From Rhypophila decipiens (Eukaryota; Ascomycota; Sordariomycetes; Sordariales; Naviculisporaceae), in the NCBI GenBank assembly GCA_033297075.1, contig MU858120.1, forward strand, positions 62,001-126,000: a stretch of 64,000 bases of DNA. Direction: 5' to 3'. The position numbers were made by a program, and so were the translations under genes. The first letter of the stretch is position 1; each line of letters begins with the position of its first letter. Shown one piece after another: positions 1-11,836 of this stretch. The notes beneath the pieces are model-generated. The model did no database searches. It saw only the letters and a list, made by a program, of their open reading frames with translations, and was not told the origin of the DNA.

Positions 1-800
1 TACCGAGTATATCGGTGCTTCTAATAGGATCTAGGTGATCCCTCCCTTGTCTCCGTCTTCTGCTCTGTGGACCAAACAAGACATGGTGTAAAAGGGCAGG
101 CTGGACCGGTTCGAGGGGTTTTGAGTTTTTTGTTATGGTGGTATTGTTTTTTGGAACATTCCTTGCTTCTCTTTTGGAGGAGCCGTCTTGTTCGGTGTCT
201 TTTTTCTTTTTTGGGCAAGCATATGCATCGGTGTTCTGGGGTAATCAGGATATCATAAATAGGTGCCGGATTAGGTCTCTATATATATAGGTTCGGGGAG
301 TATATCAACTTTTTGTGTATGGAACTTTCACCAGCGGTTCATGTACTTACATGCACGTGGATGTGTATACTTTACTACAAAAAGCAACCTTGATGGAACC
401 TGATTCGTGCTATATAATTATCCGGCCTCGATTTGAAAGTATCCGTCGCCCCGGAGACCCCTAACCCCTTGCCTTCTCACAAAAGCCGTAGAAACAAAAA
501 CAAACCAGCAGGGCTCGAAAAGGCAAACAGAAAACGCCTGACGTGAACCACACAGATCAGGAGATACTCCAACATATGGTGAAAGAACAATATCTTGCGC
601 TGAATTGTAAAGGTACTTCGCTACCCTCGCTACCCACATGACCAGACGCTGATAGGTATAGGTTGATAGGTAGGTATCAGGAGAGTCGAGTGAACATCAT
701 AAATGGGTCATTTGGAGCTAGATAGGGACTTCCCACCCAGATCTAGCATCCATTCACGCAATCATGCTTATTATCCATGTGCTCTGCTTTTCTTGGTCCC
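1..800. other. Gene-poor flank, nothing recognised
   Basis: No reading frame here resembles a protein and there are no convincing splice signals. The last part presumably holds the 3' UTR of the CK2 beta gene that ends at 801 on the minus strand. Confidence 0.5.
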
Positions 801-2255
801 TCAAGCAACACCGCCTCTTTCGACGGCCGGTACAAGCACTCCTGCGGTAGCAACATTCAATTCCACCGCCCCAACAATCTCTTCGTCCTCCTCAATGTCA
901 TTATCATCGTCCTCTTCTATGTCGTCCTCCCCATCCTTGAAGCCCGTCTCGACCTCCATCTTTCGTAATCGACGTCGCATGTCGTCCCGCTGGGTATTTT
1001 GCCAACGGATGAGGGCCGCCGCCGCGTGTACCTTGAAGCCGTAGACGCGGGGGATATAGCGCTCTGTGCTCTTCGTCGGGATCAGGGCAGGGTAGACCTG
1101 AAAGATTATATTGTGGAAGGAGGTGCCAAAGTACGCGCCATCGATGCCGGCATGGCGTGATGATTTGGGGTTGTAGATGTCCTCGCAACGAGCACAGTAG
1201 AGCTTTACTGCCTTCATGTTGGGGAGGTCGGATGTGCCCATGGGGAGCAGCGGGTGCGAGTGGCACATGACACGGGGGCATTTCCCAAAGTCGGATTTTT
1301 TATATTTCTCGAGCTGGGAGGTAATGTGTCAGCCGTGATCCCGTCCTCGATTTGCATGTCAACCGCATACAACTCACCATTTTAGCCAGACCTCTTGTTG
1401 TGACAATGTAGCGCGCATGTACAAGCCCGTACAAGTGCCTCGCCGACTTTTCTATCATCTCACGCATGTCGTCATCGCAGTCGAGGTCAAAGACGTCGGT
1501 CACCAGGTCGAGGGCATGCTGGTAGTATTGTACTTCCGTGTTGAGGCCGGTGAGGTTGAACCGATCAGTGAGGTAGTCCTCGTCGATTTCGCAGAAATAT
1601 TCGTTGCCTCGGGAGGAGATGAACTAAAGACGGTAGATAGCTTCTGGTCAGCACACGAAACAATCACAAGGGAGGCTTCTGAGAGCCCTGAATGTTGGAG
1701 TGAAGCGGGGAGGGTTGAGAGACCTCGTCGCGGCTCTTGAAACGGGACCACTGCTGAATGCGAAACCTCCTGGGAGGGAAGCCGTCTTGACTACTATCCA
1801 TTTTGCGTTTCCGTGTAATGTTTTCCCCTGAAACAACCGAAGCAATGAGATGGGGAGCCCGTCTCGAAAACGAGGCTTCTTCCATGATGTGATGAGGAGA
1901 CCGGTCTCCTGCCCGTTCCACTTGGATGGATAGACAGACAGATGCAGCGCAGAGGTGGGGTTTGGGAGCAAGGCGGAAAGAGCAGATTTATTCTTTCTGG
2001 CCGTCAAGAGGAAGCACGAATGCTGAGATCAGGGCTTGGGGAAGGATGCAACTGCCGCGATGGGGAGGGGAGACTGCCAGTTTGCATTTGCTACAAGAAA
2101 AGAGGTTTGGGAAAGACGGATGGAAAGTGGAGGCCGGGCAGGTCCAAAGAGATGATGGACAACATAAAAAAACGACCCAAAGCAGAAAAAAAACTCACCC
2201 AGTCCCTCCAGTAACTGGCATAGTCGCTATCGGATTCGCTCCCAAAGTCGTCCAT
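801..2255 (-). CDS. ckb1: Casein kinase II regulatory (beta) subunit
   Basis: Regulatory subunit of the CK2 holoenzyme; it dimerises through a zinc finger and docks the catalytic alpha subunits in nucleus and cytoplasm. Three exons, 2255-2199, 1623-1378 and 1313-801, join in phase to give about 271 aa. The N-terminus begins MDDFGSESDSDYASYW. The acidic groove (DLDCDDDMREMIE) follows, then the zinc site CPRVMC (CX4C) with CARC (CX2C), and then the strongly conserved block NPKSSRHAGIDGAYFGTSF. The C-terminus has an added acidic tail (EDDIEEDDDNDIEEDEE) typical of fungal CKB1. The first intron is about 575 nt, long for this genome, and splits after codon 19. The start is fixed by the conserved MDDF opening. 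In Neurospora, CK2 acts on the circadian protein FRQ; nothing in this sequence bears on that. Confidence 0.95.
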
Positions 2256-3150
2256 GATCGATTGTTTATCTTGTTCAAAATAATAACCCCTATCTCAAAC
2301 TGAGTATGATCCGGCTCGCCTGGCGCATTCAAATTCGAAGGGTTCAATCAATCGATGTCGGGTTTTTTAGTGAAGGGCCGCTTGCGGATCGCGACAAAGA
2401 ACAAATATAATCAACTACTAGCTGTCGAATCCCCCATTGAAACAAGCAGGTGCGCGCTGGTTATTTGGACGAGGGACGAGATGAATGAGAGGATGGGTTG
2501 GGATGGAATGTCGAAGTCGTTTTTGTTCGGTATAGGCTTTTGGGCCGGCGTGGTTAGTGATGAGGGTTGGTGTTTGTGGTGGGGTGAAGCGACCGGGGGC
2601 AGGTTATCCGTGGCAGGTGTGGCCCTTGCCAGCCTTATCATCAACGCTATCGCAGCGGATCAGCGCTGTTGTCCCTGCCCCCGCCAATCCCCGCGCTGTG
2701 GTCCAGCTGGCAGCCTGCCCCACGAAGCAACGTCAGGGCACTCACGAGTCTTACGACCCTCCTTATCCTCTTATCACCTCTCATCCAGAATAAAGCTTGG
2801 GATTTGCCTGCGTTGGGCACTTTCTAAATCTACATGGATAGCTCCCGATATCTTGGATCTGCATGTAATGCGCCAATAACCGGGCTGCCAAACCGCTGGG
2901 ACTTGAGATAATATTTTTCCAATATATAATATTTTTCCCGAGCCATACCCGATGACGTGTGTTGTTCAGAGTACGTGGGCAGCATTTCAGTTATAAGATC
3001 ATTTACTCTTTTTCGGCTTCTTTCTGGGCTGTTTATTTCTAGAATAATTCAGTTCTATTCAGCAGCCATGCCTCCATCGCAACAGCTAGCATCACACGCG
3101 AGACGTCCACGTCATCGGAATCACTATCTAAAACTAATACCAACGTAAAG
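2256..3150. other. Intergenic region upstream of CK2 beta
   Basis: This stretch presumably contains the CK2 beta promoter. The open frames in it are not protein-like and no repeat was recognised. Confidence 0.4.
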
Positions 3151-3531
3151 CCAAAAGAAAGGGCGCCTAATATACAGGTACCAGTCCTCTCATATACGAG
3201 CACCACTCTTCGTATTTTCTTTGATTTTCTTTTGGGGAATAGAGGCTTTAACTAGCTAGAATAAAGGCCTTAACTAGCTAGAATAAAGGCCCCAAGTAGT
3301 TGGAATAAATACCTGACCTTGACTAGTTAGAATATATACCTTCACTGACTTGAATAAATACCTTGACTGGCTCGAATAAATGCCTTGACTGGCTCGAATA
3401 AGTGCCTTGACTGGCTCGAATAAAATGCCTTGACTGGCTCGAATAAATAGCTCTGGTCTGGAAAGTCAAATTGGACTGGTGCCTGTATATGAGAGTAGTG
3501 TGCCTGTATGTAAGGCGCCAAAGAAAGAAGG
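3151..3531. mobile_element. Inverted-repeat element with internal 22-bp tandem array
   Basis: The reverse complement of 3151-3209 aligns with 3473-3531, with shared blocks such as GTATATGAGAG and AGGCGCC. These imperfect inverted arms of about 59 bp enclose roughly ten units of a 22-bp repeat (consensus GACTGGCTCGAATAAATGCC plus TT). No coding capacity is visible. The right arm also occurs beside another copy of the same array near 26.53 kb, so arms and array travel together. This suggests a non-autonomous, MITE-like element, but no target duplication was confirmed. Confidence 0.5.
3238..3462 (+). repeat. 22-bp tandem array, locus 1
   Basis: About ten degenerate head-to-tail units of 22 bp, best preserved at 3350-3450 where GACTGGCTCGAATAAATGCC recurs almost perfectly. 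The same unit forms arrays near 19.6, 25.8, 26.3 and 28.8 kb. Confidence 0.85.
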
Positions 3532-3745
3532 AACGAAAAGGTTGAAAAGATACAAGCATACTATGATAAACACCCTGTCTATTCTGCTCAACAGCCTTTC
3601 TCAAATCCCCATCTGTAGCTCTAAACAGCCCAGTCCAAAGAACCCGCTCATAAACATGCCACGCTGATGTTGGGTATGTTATACCTGTTCCTCAACTTTC
3701 ACACAGCCACACACACTCCTGATCATTGCCTGACCTTCCCAGTAA

Positions 3746-5684
3746 TCAACCCAATCGGCCACGGTACTCCTGAATGACCACATCGAGCGCATCATGGTAC
3801 AACTCTTCTCCGCTAGTGGTATTGCGGACATGGCGGTTAGTGGTCAGAGCACGCAGCCACTCTCCTGATCGACCGTACTCTTTATCTGTCTTGTTCGTTG
3901 TTGTTGTCCAGCCTTCCAGAGCAAACCGGTCCGGAAGTCTTTGAAACCAGAGGACAAAGGGGGCGAGATGGATGTCGACGAGACACATCTCCTGCCCCAT
4001 GAAGTACGGTCCCTGTACAGTTAATGGATGTTCAGTGCGGTGCTCATCTGTGGCCGACTGATTATGAAAACATGGAAATGCCTACCTCCTCATCAGCAGC
4101 TTGTACAAGCAAGCTCAAATCCGCCTGCAGCTTTTGGTTCGCCTCGGGTAGCGTATCGCCAACTGCCTCCAAAACAGCATAGAACGAGGGGACCACCGTG
4201 GCATTGATCTGCGTCGGTTTTTAGTAACAAGATACGGTGAGAGGAAGCTCATCGTGGGCAGTAATGGGACCCATCCTTACAAAGGCTATCCAAAGCCGAC
4301 AGTGCGCCTTACGTCTCGCTCGGAAGGGAAGCAATGAGACGTCCTGGGAGATGTCTTCGAGCTACGATGGCCAGATACCAGTCGGAGGAATGGTCAGCTC
4401 GGTGTCTTTAAATCACATTAGTTAACAGCCAACCATACAGTATACATACGTATTCGAGAATAACAAAGCTCCCACCGCATGACCAGTCACCATGACGAAT
4501 GGCTAGAGTTAGGCCCCGAGGAATCGCCCCCAGGAGCTGCGTAGGCTTTGGCTGACGGGACGGATCAGTCTCGCAATACTGATAAGGAAGACCCTTGGCC
4601 TCGAGGGCAATCCAAACACGCTGTGAGAAGGGACTGAGGTACAGGGTACTGTTAGCTGGCGTCCGGGCCTGTGCCCTAGGCTGAGTTGAGAGAGCATCTC
4701 ACCTGAAAGAGGCTGCATATAATTTCATTTCATGCTCCACAGCATGTCGCTCAACGGTGTTAGCGGCCACTCCGGTGGCTTTCCACCTCGAAGGCTCTGT
4801 GTCCTCCTCGACCACTTGCTCCCGTGCCTCGATCCATCGCAGGACGCTATTCTTCCCGATCACATCACTCACCTCCAGCGTGTGCTGGTGAGGTTGCGTG
4901 GTAAGCCCGATCAGATAGCAGGGAGCGAGCTCGGATTTGATCTCGTCGATGCGATTCGTTCGAGAGGGATTGTAAGCCCACGCCTGCACCCTCGGATCAG
5001 ACCACAGGACAGCACCGGTCGGATACTCTGAAATCAAGATCCTGACGCTGCATTGAGGAACTCCGGATTTCGCGTACGGTGTGTTTAGGCCCTTTAGACG
5101 ACAGTTCCAGGAATGATATGTGCAGGGCCTATCCTGAACAGTGTACGTCGATCTGTGCGAGTACACATTGTCCACCCAAGGGAAGTATGTTTGGTACCTT
5201 TCAAGGTTTATGATTGTTAGTGAGTGATTTTCGACAGGAGTTTAGACATGAAGCCAACCGTATCGCCTTACTGTTGCTGGGTAAGAACTACCGCTTCCTC
5301 GAGATCAAACAATTTCCGCCTCCAGTTGTCGAGATCCGGAGGGTCCTCAACGAATTTGGTAGGAGGGGGTCCGCTAGCACTACCACTGCTGCCAGGCTGG
5401 AATTCTTCCTGCTCCGATATGTCTGACTCTTGGCCTGAGGAGGAGATGGGGTCCTGAACTTGTGCTGGTCGCTCCTGAAACAGATTGCTTCCGCCCTGGC
5501 CGCCCTGGACTGAGCCCATGTTGTGCTGGTGGTGGGCATGTTGTTGGAGGCTACCGCTCTCGTCGTGTTGGAACTGCATCGACAGAGACGAATTGTAAGG
5601 TCCCGAGTGGGACTGCGCCGGCGGCTGCGCCTGTGGTTGGGATATCCTTTCATCCTCATGGAGTTCCCCAGAGGGTTGGTCCAT
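3746..5684 (-). CDS. Glutathione S-transferase-domain protein with long N-terminal extension
   Basis: Six exons (5684-5272, 5197-4703, 4633-4450, 4361-4281, 4208-4086, 4012-3746) join in phase to give 520 aa. Residues 1-138 are Gln/Ser-rich and probably disordered. Residues 139-290 form a separate Trp/Tyr-rich block (for example TYHSWNCRLKGL and AVLWSDPRVQAWAYNP) that I cannot name. From about residue 297 a GST fold begins: KLYAASFSPFSQRVWIALEA is the thioredoxin-like start, followed by IPRGL, the helical part RKAHCRLWIAF, and MGQEMCLVDIHLAPFVLW. A Ser occupies the catalytic region of SPFSQR, as in many fungal omega/GTT-like enzymes. It is probably cytosolic; the substrate is unknown. The extension is continuous with the GST part in one open exon, so a fusion is more likely than two genes. 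Confidence 0.8.
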
Positions 5685-5836
5685 GGTGATGGTTAACTAA
5701 ATGGGTCAAGGATAAGCGATATCTCGTGCAAAAAACTGGAAGAAATGGATTTGAAACACGTGTGGGAATGTGGGAAGATGTTTATTAGCAGGCTCTTGTA
5801 GGTCGAGATCATATGACGACAGCCAGAAAACAACAA

Positions 5837-5955
5837 GATAACCATGTACCTGCCTTGATAACCACGTACCTGCCTTGATACCACGTACCTGCCTTGATAA
5901 CCACGTATCTGCCTTGATAACCACATACCTGCCTTGATCATCACGCATCTGCCTT
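5837..5955 (+). repeat. 20-bp minisatellite, six units
   Basis: Six head-to-tail units of GATAACCACGTACCTGCCTT with a few substitutions; the third is one base short (20+20+19+20+20+20). It lies between the GST-domain gene start and the RIC1 3' end. It is distinct in sequence from the 22-bp family, although both contain CCTTGA. Confidence 0.9.
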
Positions 5956-6234
5956 CGTGACCATTCGGGTAGGTAGGTATAACTCAAATCCAAAACCGAG
6001 CGGGAGAAAAAGGCAAAGTCGGGTCTATGACATTCTTCGATGCCACTTGCTTCCGAGAAAAATATACTCTGCCTCTCTATGTAGTGTACATCTCTAAAGT
6101 GTTTCGCCCGCTGCTATTGAATATCCCAAGAGACCTACAGGAGCGTCATATCCAACCAACACTGCCGTGGGTATCTATAGACCTCATCCAAGCGTTTCAG
6201 GTAAACCGTATTCTCCCACGCCATCTCCCAGATC

Positions 6235-9200
6235 TCATATTGAGCGGCCGGCAGTGCTGGTGCTACTCCCAGCGTCGCTGCTCCGTCCATCAGCATCCGA
6301 GTCACTTCCAGCAATGAGTCCTCGGGATCCCGTCCCCACAGGACTGCCTCGCGGAGACCCATTAACACTCCTCTGGGGGACTTCAAGTCTTGCCATGAAT
6401 CCATTGCCGCCATTGCCCTCACCTCCGCGACCTGCCCTAGCGTTTACCATGTCCATTGCCTCACGAAGTGTGTTGCCCGTCTCATCTAGCGCTGCCAGAA
6501 ACCTGGCGAGTTCCTTGCAAAGCTCCCAGTCTTCTTCTCGCATTGCTCGACTAAGCAGTCGGACGCTCTGTTCACTCGCCGTTGCCAGCTCATCAAATGT
6601 GTGCAATATCAACAGGTATCCGCCAGCCGTCTTGAGACTACCACGCTGGAGACTCTCTTCGAACAGCTCTTGGGGCGGAGGCAGATACGCAAAAAGGGTC
6701 CGCCAGGAGCGCACTTCCGTCTTTCGTGTGCACTGCACGACAATATCGTGGTACTGTTTGAAAGAGGACAAAAGCGAGAGAACCCGTGGAAGGATCGCGT
6801 CTTCTGGTGCCGGGGGCGGATTAGCGTCGACCTCTTCGTCGAGCACGTGGTGCAAGAGTATCTCTAACCCGTGCGCAAAATACTCGAGGTTTTCGTGTTG
6901 CTGCGCAAGCCGGAGGGCCTCGCTAGGCCTGTTATTGGTCAGGTAGAAGCGCAAGATATCGGCCAGGAAGAGATGGGTCTGGTCATGTCAGTAGCGGCAC
7001 CGCGGTGATAGGGCAGCTGGTGGCACTCACCCGGATTGTGAATCGGAAGAAGGAAAAGCTGACATCGCGTCGCTGTATCAAATCCGACTCCACGCCCAAG
7101 ACAATAGCTTTGTTCAGTAGTAGCGATAGGGGATAAAAGTCGAGGGGAATCGAAATCATAGGAGGCAACTCTCTTGTCACCTCGCCGGATATCGCCTTCA
7201 AGACGGAATCCATGTCGGTCCAAGCCTTCAGCTCCGAGCCGTCAAAAACCCAAAGGGAGTCTTGCAACGATTCGTCTGTCGCCCCAGTCGTCAGCCGGGG
7301 GCCTGGTTGAGAGCCCAAGCCGAGGAAGGGCTGGTCTCTCATGCTTGTATAAAACTCGATATTGTGAACGATGACGCGCATGTCGTATTTGAGAATGTCA
7401 TCTGTTACCGTGGGACGCAGGAGAACGAGTTTGCCGTCCACTAGAAATAAAACAGAGGCATGGGCCACATCCTGTGTTGGATCGCCATCCGTCAGCTGGC
7501 TCTCTGGAAGAATCCAGCTCAGGCCCCTCACTCGGGCCGGAGATCGGACGATTCCATGGAAGGCTATATGGCCAACCTCGACCAGTCTGACCGACCCCGA
7601 GGCGTGAGAAAAGACAAAATGGTAGAGTAGGTTATCAAATGTGTAGACGAGCAGCGAGTCTTCGCCAGACGGCGTAATCAATACTACCGGGGCCGGCATC
7701 GGCTGCGTGAAGACGATGGTCGAGCTGTCGAGCGCCGCCTCGCGAGAGTATAGGCGGAGCTCATATGACCTATTGACCTCGACGGAGGCCACCAGGATGT
7801 TTTGGTACCAACACATGCCGCCCCTGACCAAGAACTCGTCTTCCATTGCCTGGTTTGCAACCGTTTTCCATCGCCCGCTGCTGATGCTGTAATGTGCTAG
7901 ACCCCGCCGGCCAGCAACAGCCACATACCTTCCATCATTGGAGATAGCCGTGCATCTGATGGGCCATTGGTTTGTCAGGTAGAGTGCCGGGATCCTTGAA
8001 ATGTGCCAGAGCCCGGGCTCAGCTGAGATAGACGTCAGGTCTGGTAAATCATAGCCCCGATACACCATGATGCTGGAGGTGCTCTGCAGCACAGTCCGGA
8101 ACAGATTGGCCGAGCTATAGCAACCGGTAACCGCGCTCCGGGCCATCTCCAACATCCATATCGCCTCGTGGTTGCGACCGGTAAGGAGTAGCTCACAGCC
8201 GCCCGAGATCCACGCGGCATCCAAGACGCCAGATATCCAATCGTCGCCGTTCGATGCTGCAAGTCTATGGTCGGTGTTGAAGCTGTTGCTCAACGGCTTG
8301 CCGTATACGCTCCACGTAGCCCACCCCTTTTCATACCCGGCAAAGAGGCAGTATCCATCAGATGAATAGCTTATGGTGCTGAGCCGTCCAGAGACGTTCC
8401 TCGAGACAGGAAGCGTGTGGATATGTGACTGCGGAATATTGCCAACATAATCCTTGGCGGAGTAGACTCTGATGCTGCCGTCTGAACAGCCAACGGCAAT
8501 CAGCGAGAACCTGGCATTGACCACGCACCGTACAGCGTGATCGTCCTCGTTCTTGGGAATGTGAAAGCAGTAGCCATTGAACAGCTTCTTGGGGTCAACA
8601 GGTTCACCAGAGTCCGTCCCCTTTCTAGGGCCGGTTAGCCGCTGGACGGCATATGCTTTCCCGTCACTTGTAATCCATGTAGACAAGCTCATGGGCCTGT
8701 CATGTGTCATCTCCTTGACGACAACTTTCTTGTCCACCCAGCCCATGCGGCTCAGCAGCTCGGTGCGAGTCTGATCACCTGCCGGATCTGGCGTCCATCT
8801 TATGCACTGTACTGCGGCGGGCTTGGACGTAGCCACTATTAGTTCGTCGTCAAGGGCCAGGACGCTTTCGATTCCCGCGTCAACCTTGATGACCATCCTG
8901 AAGCGGACGCTGATATCCCGCACCCCGGGCCCTTCGCCAGGACCCCAGAAGATCTGGTCAGGCGCAACATGGCCAGGACCCCCGATGTGGTTCTGCCGCC
9001 TTTTTTGTATGTTGGTATGGCTAGTGAAATGCGGCCTGTAGACCCGTGAGTCGGGATCGGTCGCAATGGAGTAGGTGATGAGGTAGCCCTGGCTGGTGTG
9101 GACGACAAAGATGGCAGCGTCGGGTCGTAGCAAGAGGCCGGTGTTGGTGCCGTAGGACTTGATGGATGTTTCCGAGCGCAGGACAACGGCGAGGACGACG

Positions 9201-9616
9201 GTTGGTTTGGTCTGCCATATCGTTATCGAGGTCGATGTGATCACGGCAAAAACGTGGCCTGTCCTTGAGACGCGGAGAGCCAGAATGGGCTCTTTGTAAG
9301 AATGCTTGACCAGTGGGCCAGTAGGGGCGCTCCCTTGAGCCTCCCCGTCGTAGTCTTCCTGCTCAACGGGTTTTATGGCCGGCGTGAGGGGCGTCATCGG
9401 TGTAACCGGCGTTAGAGGGGTCGTTGGCCCGCCGAAGAGCCCATCCTGGCTAGCTGCACTGGGCGGCACCAGATTGGAGGCGTTGCCGTCGCTAGGCCGT
9501 TCGGTGGCATTGTCTGGGAAAGGGAGACCGTCGTGGGATATGTGCTGCGTATGCGTAGTCTCAGAGAGCGTGCTGCTTGTCGCGTAGATGCGCGGAGTGC
9601 CAATGGGCCAATACAT
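6235..9616 (-). CDS. ric1: RIC1, guanine nucleotide exchange subunit for Ypt6/Rab6
   Basis: RIC1 with RGP1 forms the Golgi-localised exchange factor for the Rab6-type GTPase Ypt6, which controls retrograde traffic from endosomes to the trans-Golgi. Two exons, 9616-7031 and 6978-6235, join in phase 0 across a 52-nt intron to give 1109 aa. The N-terminal part opens with MYWPIGTPRIYAT, the family's usual start, followed by WD40-like propeller repeats (SLIAVGCSDGSIRVYSAKDY). The C-terminal RIC1 domain is recognised by DILRFYLTNNRPSEALRLAQ and the LEYFAHGLEILLHHVLDEEV segment. The last 60 residues are Gly/Ser-rich and presumably disordered. The start at 9616 fits the conserved N-terminus. Confidence 0.93.
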
Positions 9617-10453
9617 GGCTTTCGGGAGCCGGTGCCTTTCACGGCGGTTTCATGCGCATCCGATACCCGCTTGTTCTGGTAGGAAGCTGTGTCAGACCAT
9701 GTCGTAGTGGTTGTCCCTCAAGCTCCGACGAGGCAGCTCGAGTTCCCACGATTGGAACGGTAGCAAAAGACGTGGCCCGGATCGAAGACGTCTTGGTTGT
9801 CGTTCGGGGGGGAGACTGGAGCAGCTGGCTTTGTGGAGTTGAAGTTGGAGATCGGTGGACACTTTGATTGAAGCCCCCGGAACGGCGGGGACGTCACTGG
9901 GAAATCAGCCATCAGGGTCAGGGGGGTACTGGTACCTTGAGTTGATTCGAGGACGGCACGAAGTCCGCCCTCATGTTCGTTCTCAATCATGTTGAAGAGA
10001 CAGAATTGTAAATAAAAAGGAAACCATTGGTATTTTCCACTTACAGAGTCTTCTTAATTATCCCTCTCTCTCTGGCGTTGGAAAGCTCAACGCTGATAGT
10101 CCATCCTTCCATCGTTTCGTCATGCAAGGTATCGATACTTGAAAGGGATCCGCGCAGATGGAGAAGCCAATGCAAGCGAATTCCCCACAGTCCGAATTCG
10201 GCCTAGCACGAACCCATTTTCCGATGGGACGCCAGGACGCCAACAAGGGGATTTACCGAGTCCAGTGTTCAGATCAAAACACCAACAATTTCACAGAAGG
10301 AGAGGTGAGCATCTGCACGAATTACGACAGCATATATAAAGAAAATCATGCCGAAGCGAACAGGGCGATTCTTGAGCTCAATTCTTTGGACTAGCAGCGT
10401 CACTGGAGATTGCCACGATACACTCACCACATTTCTCGCCTTGAACTGAAAAG
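9617..10453. promoter_or_regulatory. Divergent intergenic region between RIC1 and TEX1
   Basis: This 837-bp stretch separates two divergently transcribed genes and must hold both promoters. Short frames inside it are not protein-like. Confidence 0.5.
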
Positions 10454-11836
10454 ATGCCCCTACTTCGCCCAAGGACCAGCGTATCGGTGGAGAAATTCCC
10501 CATTACCTTTGCTTCGCTCAAAGCACAATCGTATAGTGACGCGGGCCAGTCGAGAGGAGGAAGCAGTCATCACAGGTACGCTCCAGCTTTGTACCTGGCA
10601 GCCCAATCTCGACCATTCTCAAGCCTCAGTCGACTAATGACTAACACGGCCGTGTCAGTCTTCGATCCATTGCCTGGAACCCGGTAGGGACACTTATTGC
10701 AACTGGAGCTGCTGATAAAACTCTGCGTGTTTGTAAGTCTTGATACTCAGGGACAGACGTGGCCATAGAGGTCAAGCGTGGCAATCCATTTTGCGAGAGT
10801 ATTGACCATGGAAATAGGGAACCCTGAGAAACCAAATGTCCGCTTCTCCACGGAACTCAAAGGGCACGCCGCTGGCATTGAAAAGGTGGCATTCAACCCC
10901 GTCAAGGATGCAGAGCTGTGCAGTGTCAGTAGTGATGGTGTTGTCAAGCTCTGGGACGTACGGACAAAGTCCTGTGTGAACGAAGTCAAGGGCCTAGGCC
11001 ACGCTCATTCTCTCGCCTGGGCTCCAGACGGCTCATCGCTCCTCGTCGGAAGCAAGGTGCGCCATTCACTGTTCGGTTCATGATTCACCATAGCCACCCG
11101 CTGATCCTCGCTCCTGCATATTAAGAATGGTGGGCTGTTTGAGATATCGCCATCTCAGTTCTCGGTCGTATCCACCCACAAACAGCCCGTCGAGACATAT
11201 CAGATGGCATTTTGCTGGAGCGGGCAAAAGGTCTTCCTGCCCACTTCAGAAGGCAAAGTCCGCATATTATCGTATCCCGAGCTGGAGCCCCTGCTGCATC
11301 TGGGCTATGATGTAAGTCCAGGAGAGTCAACCGAGTTCATGCTGAAAGGCCATACAGCGCCGTGCCTTACTGTTGAGCTCTCACCGACCGGGAGATACCT
11401 CGCGACAGGCGGCGCAGATTCGATTATTTCCTTGTTTGATACCAAGGACTGGATCTGCCAACGCACTGTCACTCGCATGGTTGGGCCTGTGAAGAGCATA
11501 AGTAAAGCCCCTCTTCTCGTGGCCGCATTCTATTTTTGGGTTCTAATGGCTTCTGCAGGTTTTACATTTGACGGCAGCTACGTCGTCGGTGGTTGTGAAG
11601 AAGGTGGGTCCAAAACTTGATATCGCTGTCAGGGGCAAGACCTCAATCTAACGGTCACTAACTGTCACTCAGGGTCCGGCCTAGAAGTAACCCATACGGA
11701 GACTGGAAAACACGTCTTTACATTCAAGACAGCCGGCCCGTGTGAGGCGGTAGCCTGGGCGCCCACGAGATACTGCCTGGCCTACAGCGATCTGGGCATC
11801 CTGCGCATCGTCGGAATGGATGCCGAGAAGAAATGA
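10454..11836 (+). CDS. tex1: TEX1/THOC3, WD40 subunit of the THO/TREX mRNA export complex
   Basis: A WD40 propeller protein of the THO complex, which couples transcription to nuclear mRNA export. Six exons (10454-10575, 10659-10732, 10818-11056, 11126-11501, 11559-11603, 11673-11836) join in phase to give 339 aa. WD-type repeats are visible as SIAWNPVGTLIATGAADKT, VAFNPVKDAELCSVSSDG followed by VVKLWDVRTK, and LSPTGRYLATGGADSIISLF. The ending CLAYSDLGILRIVG is typical of the family. Introns are 53-85 nt. The start at 10454 (MPLLRPRTSVSVE) is the first ATG in frame with exon 2 and gives a length normal for fungal TEX1. Confidence 0.9.

Noticed and set aside
2355..2879. 174-codon frame upstream of the CK2 beta gene
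   Set aside because: No domain, low-quality composition and no splice context; likely chance.
6135..6422. 95-codon minus-strand frame overlapping the RIC1 end in another frame
   Set aside because: The text looks protein-like (EIWEMAWENTVYLKRL), but the RIC1 frame is continuous to 6235 and no intron joins to this frame.
9718..9990. 90-codon frame between RIC1 and TEX1 as an upstream RIC1 exon
   Set aside because: RIC1 already starts at its conserved N-terminus at 9616.
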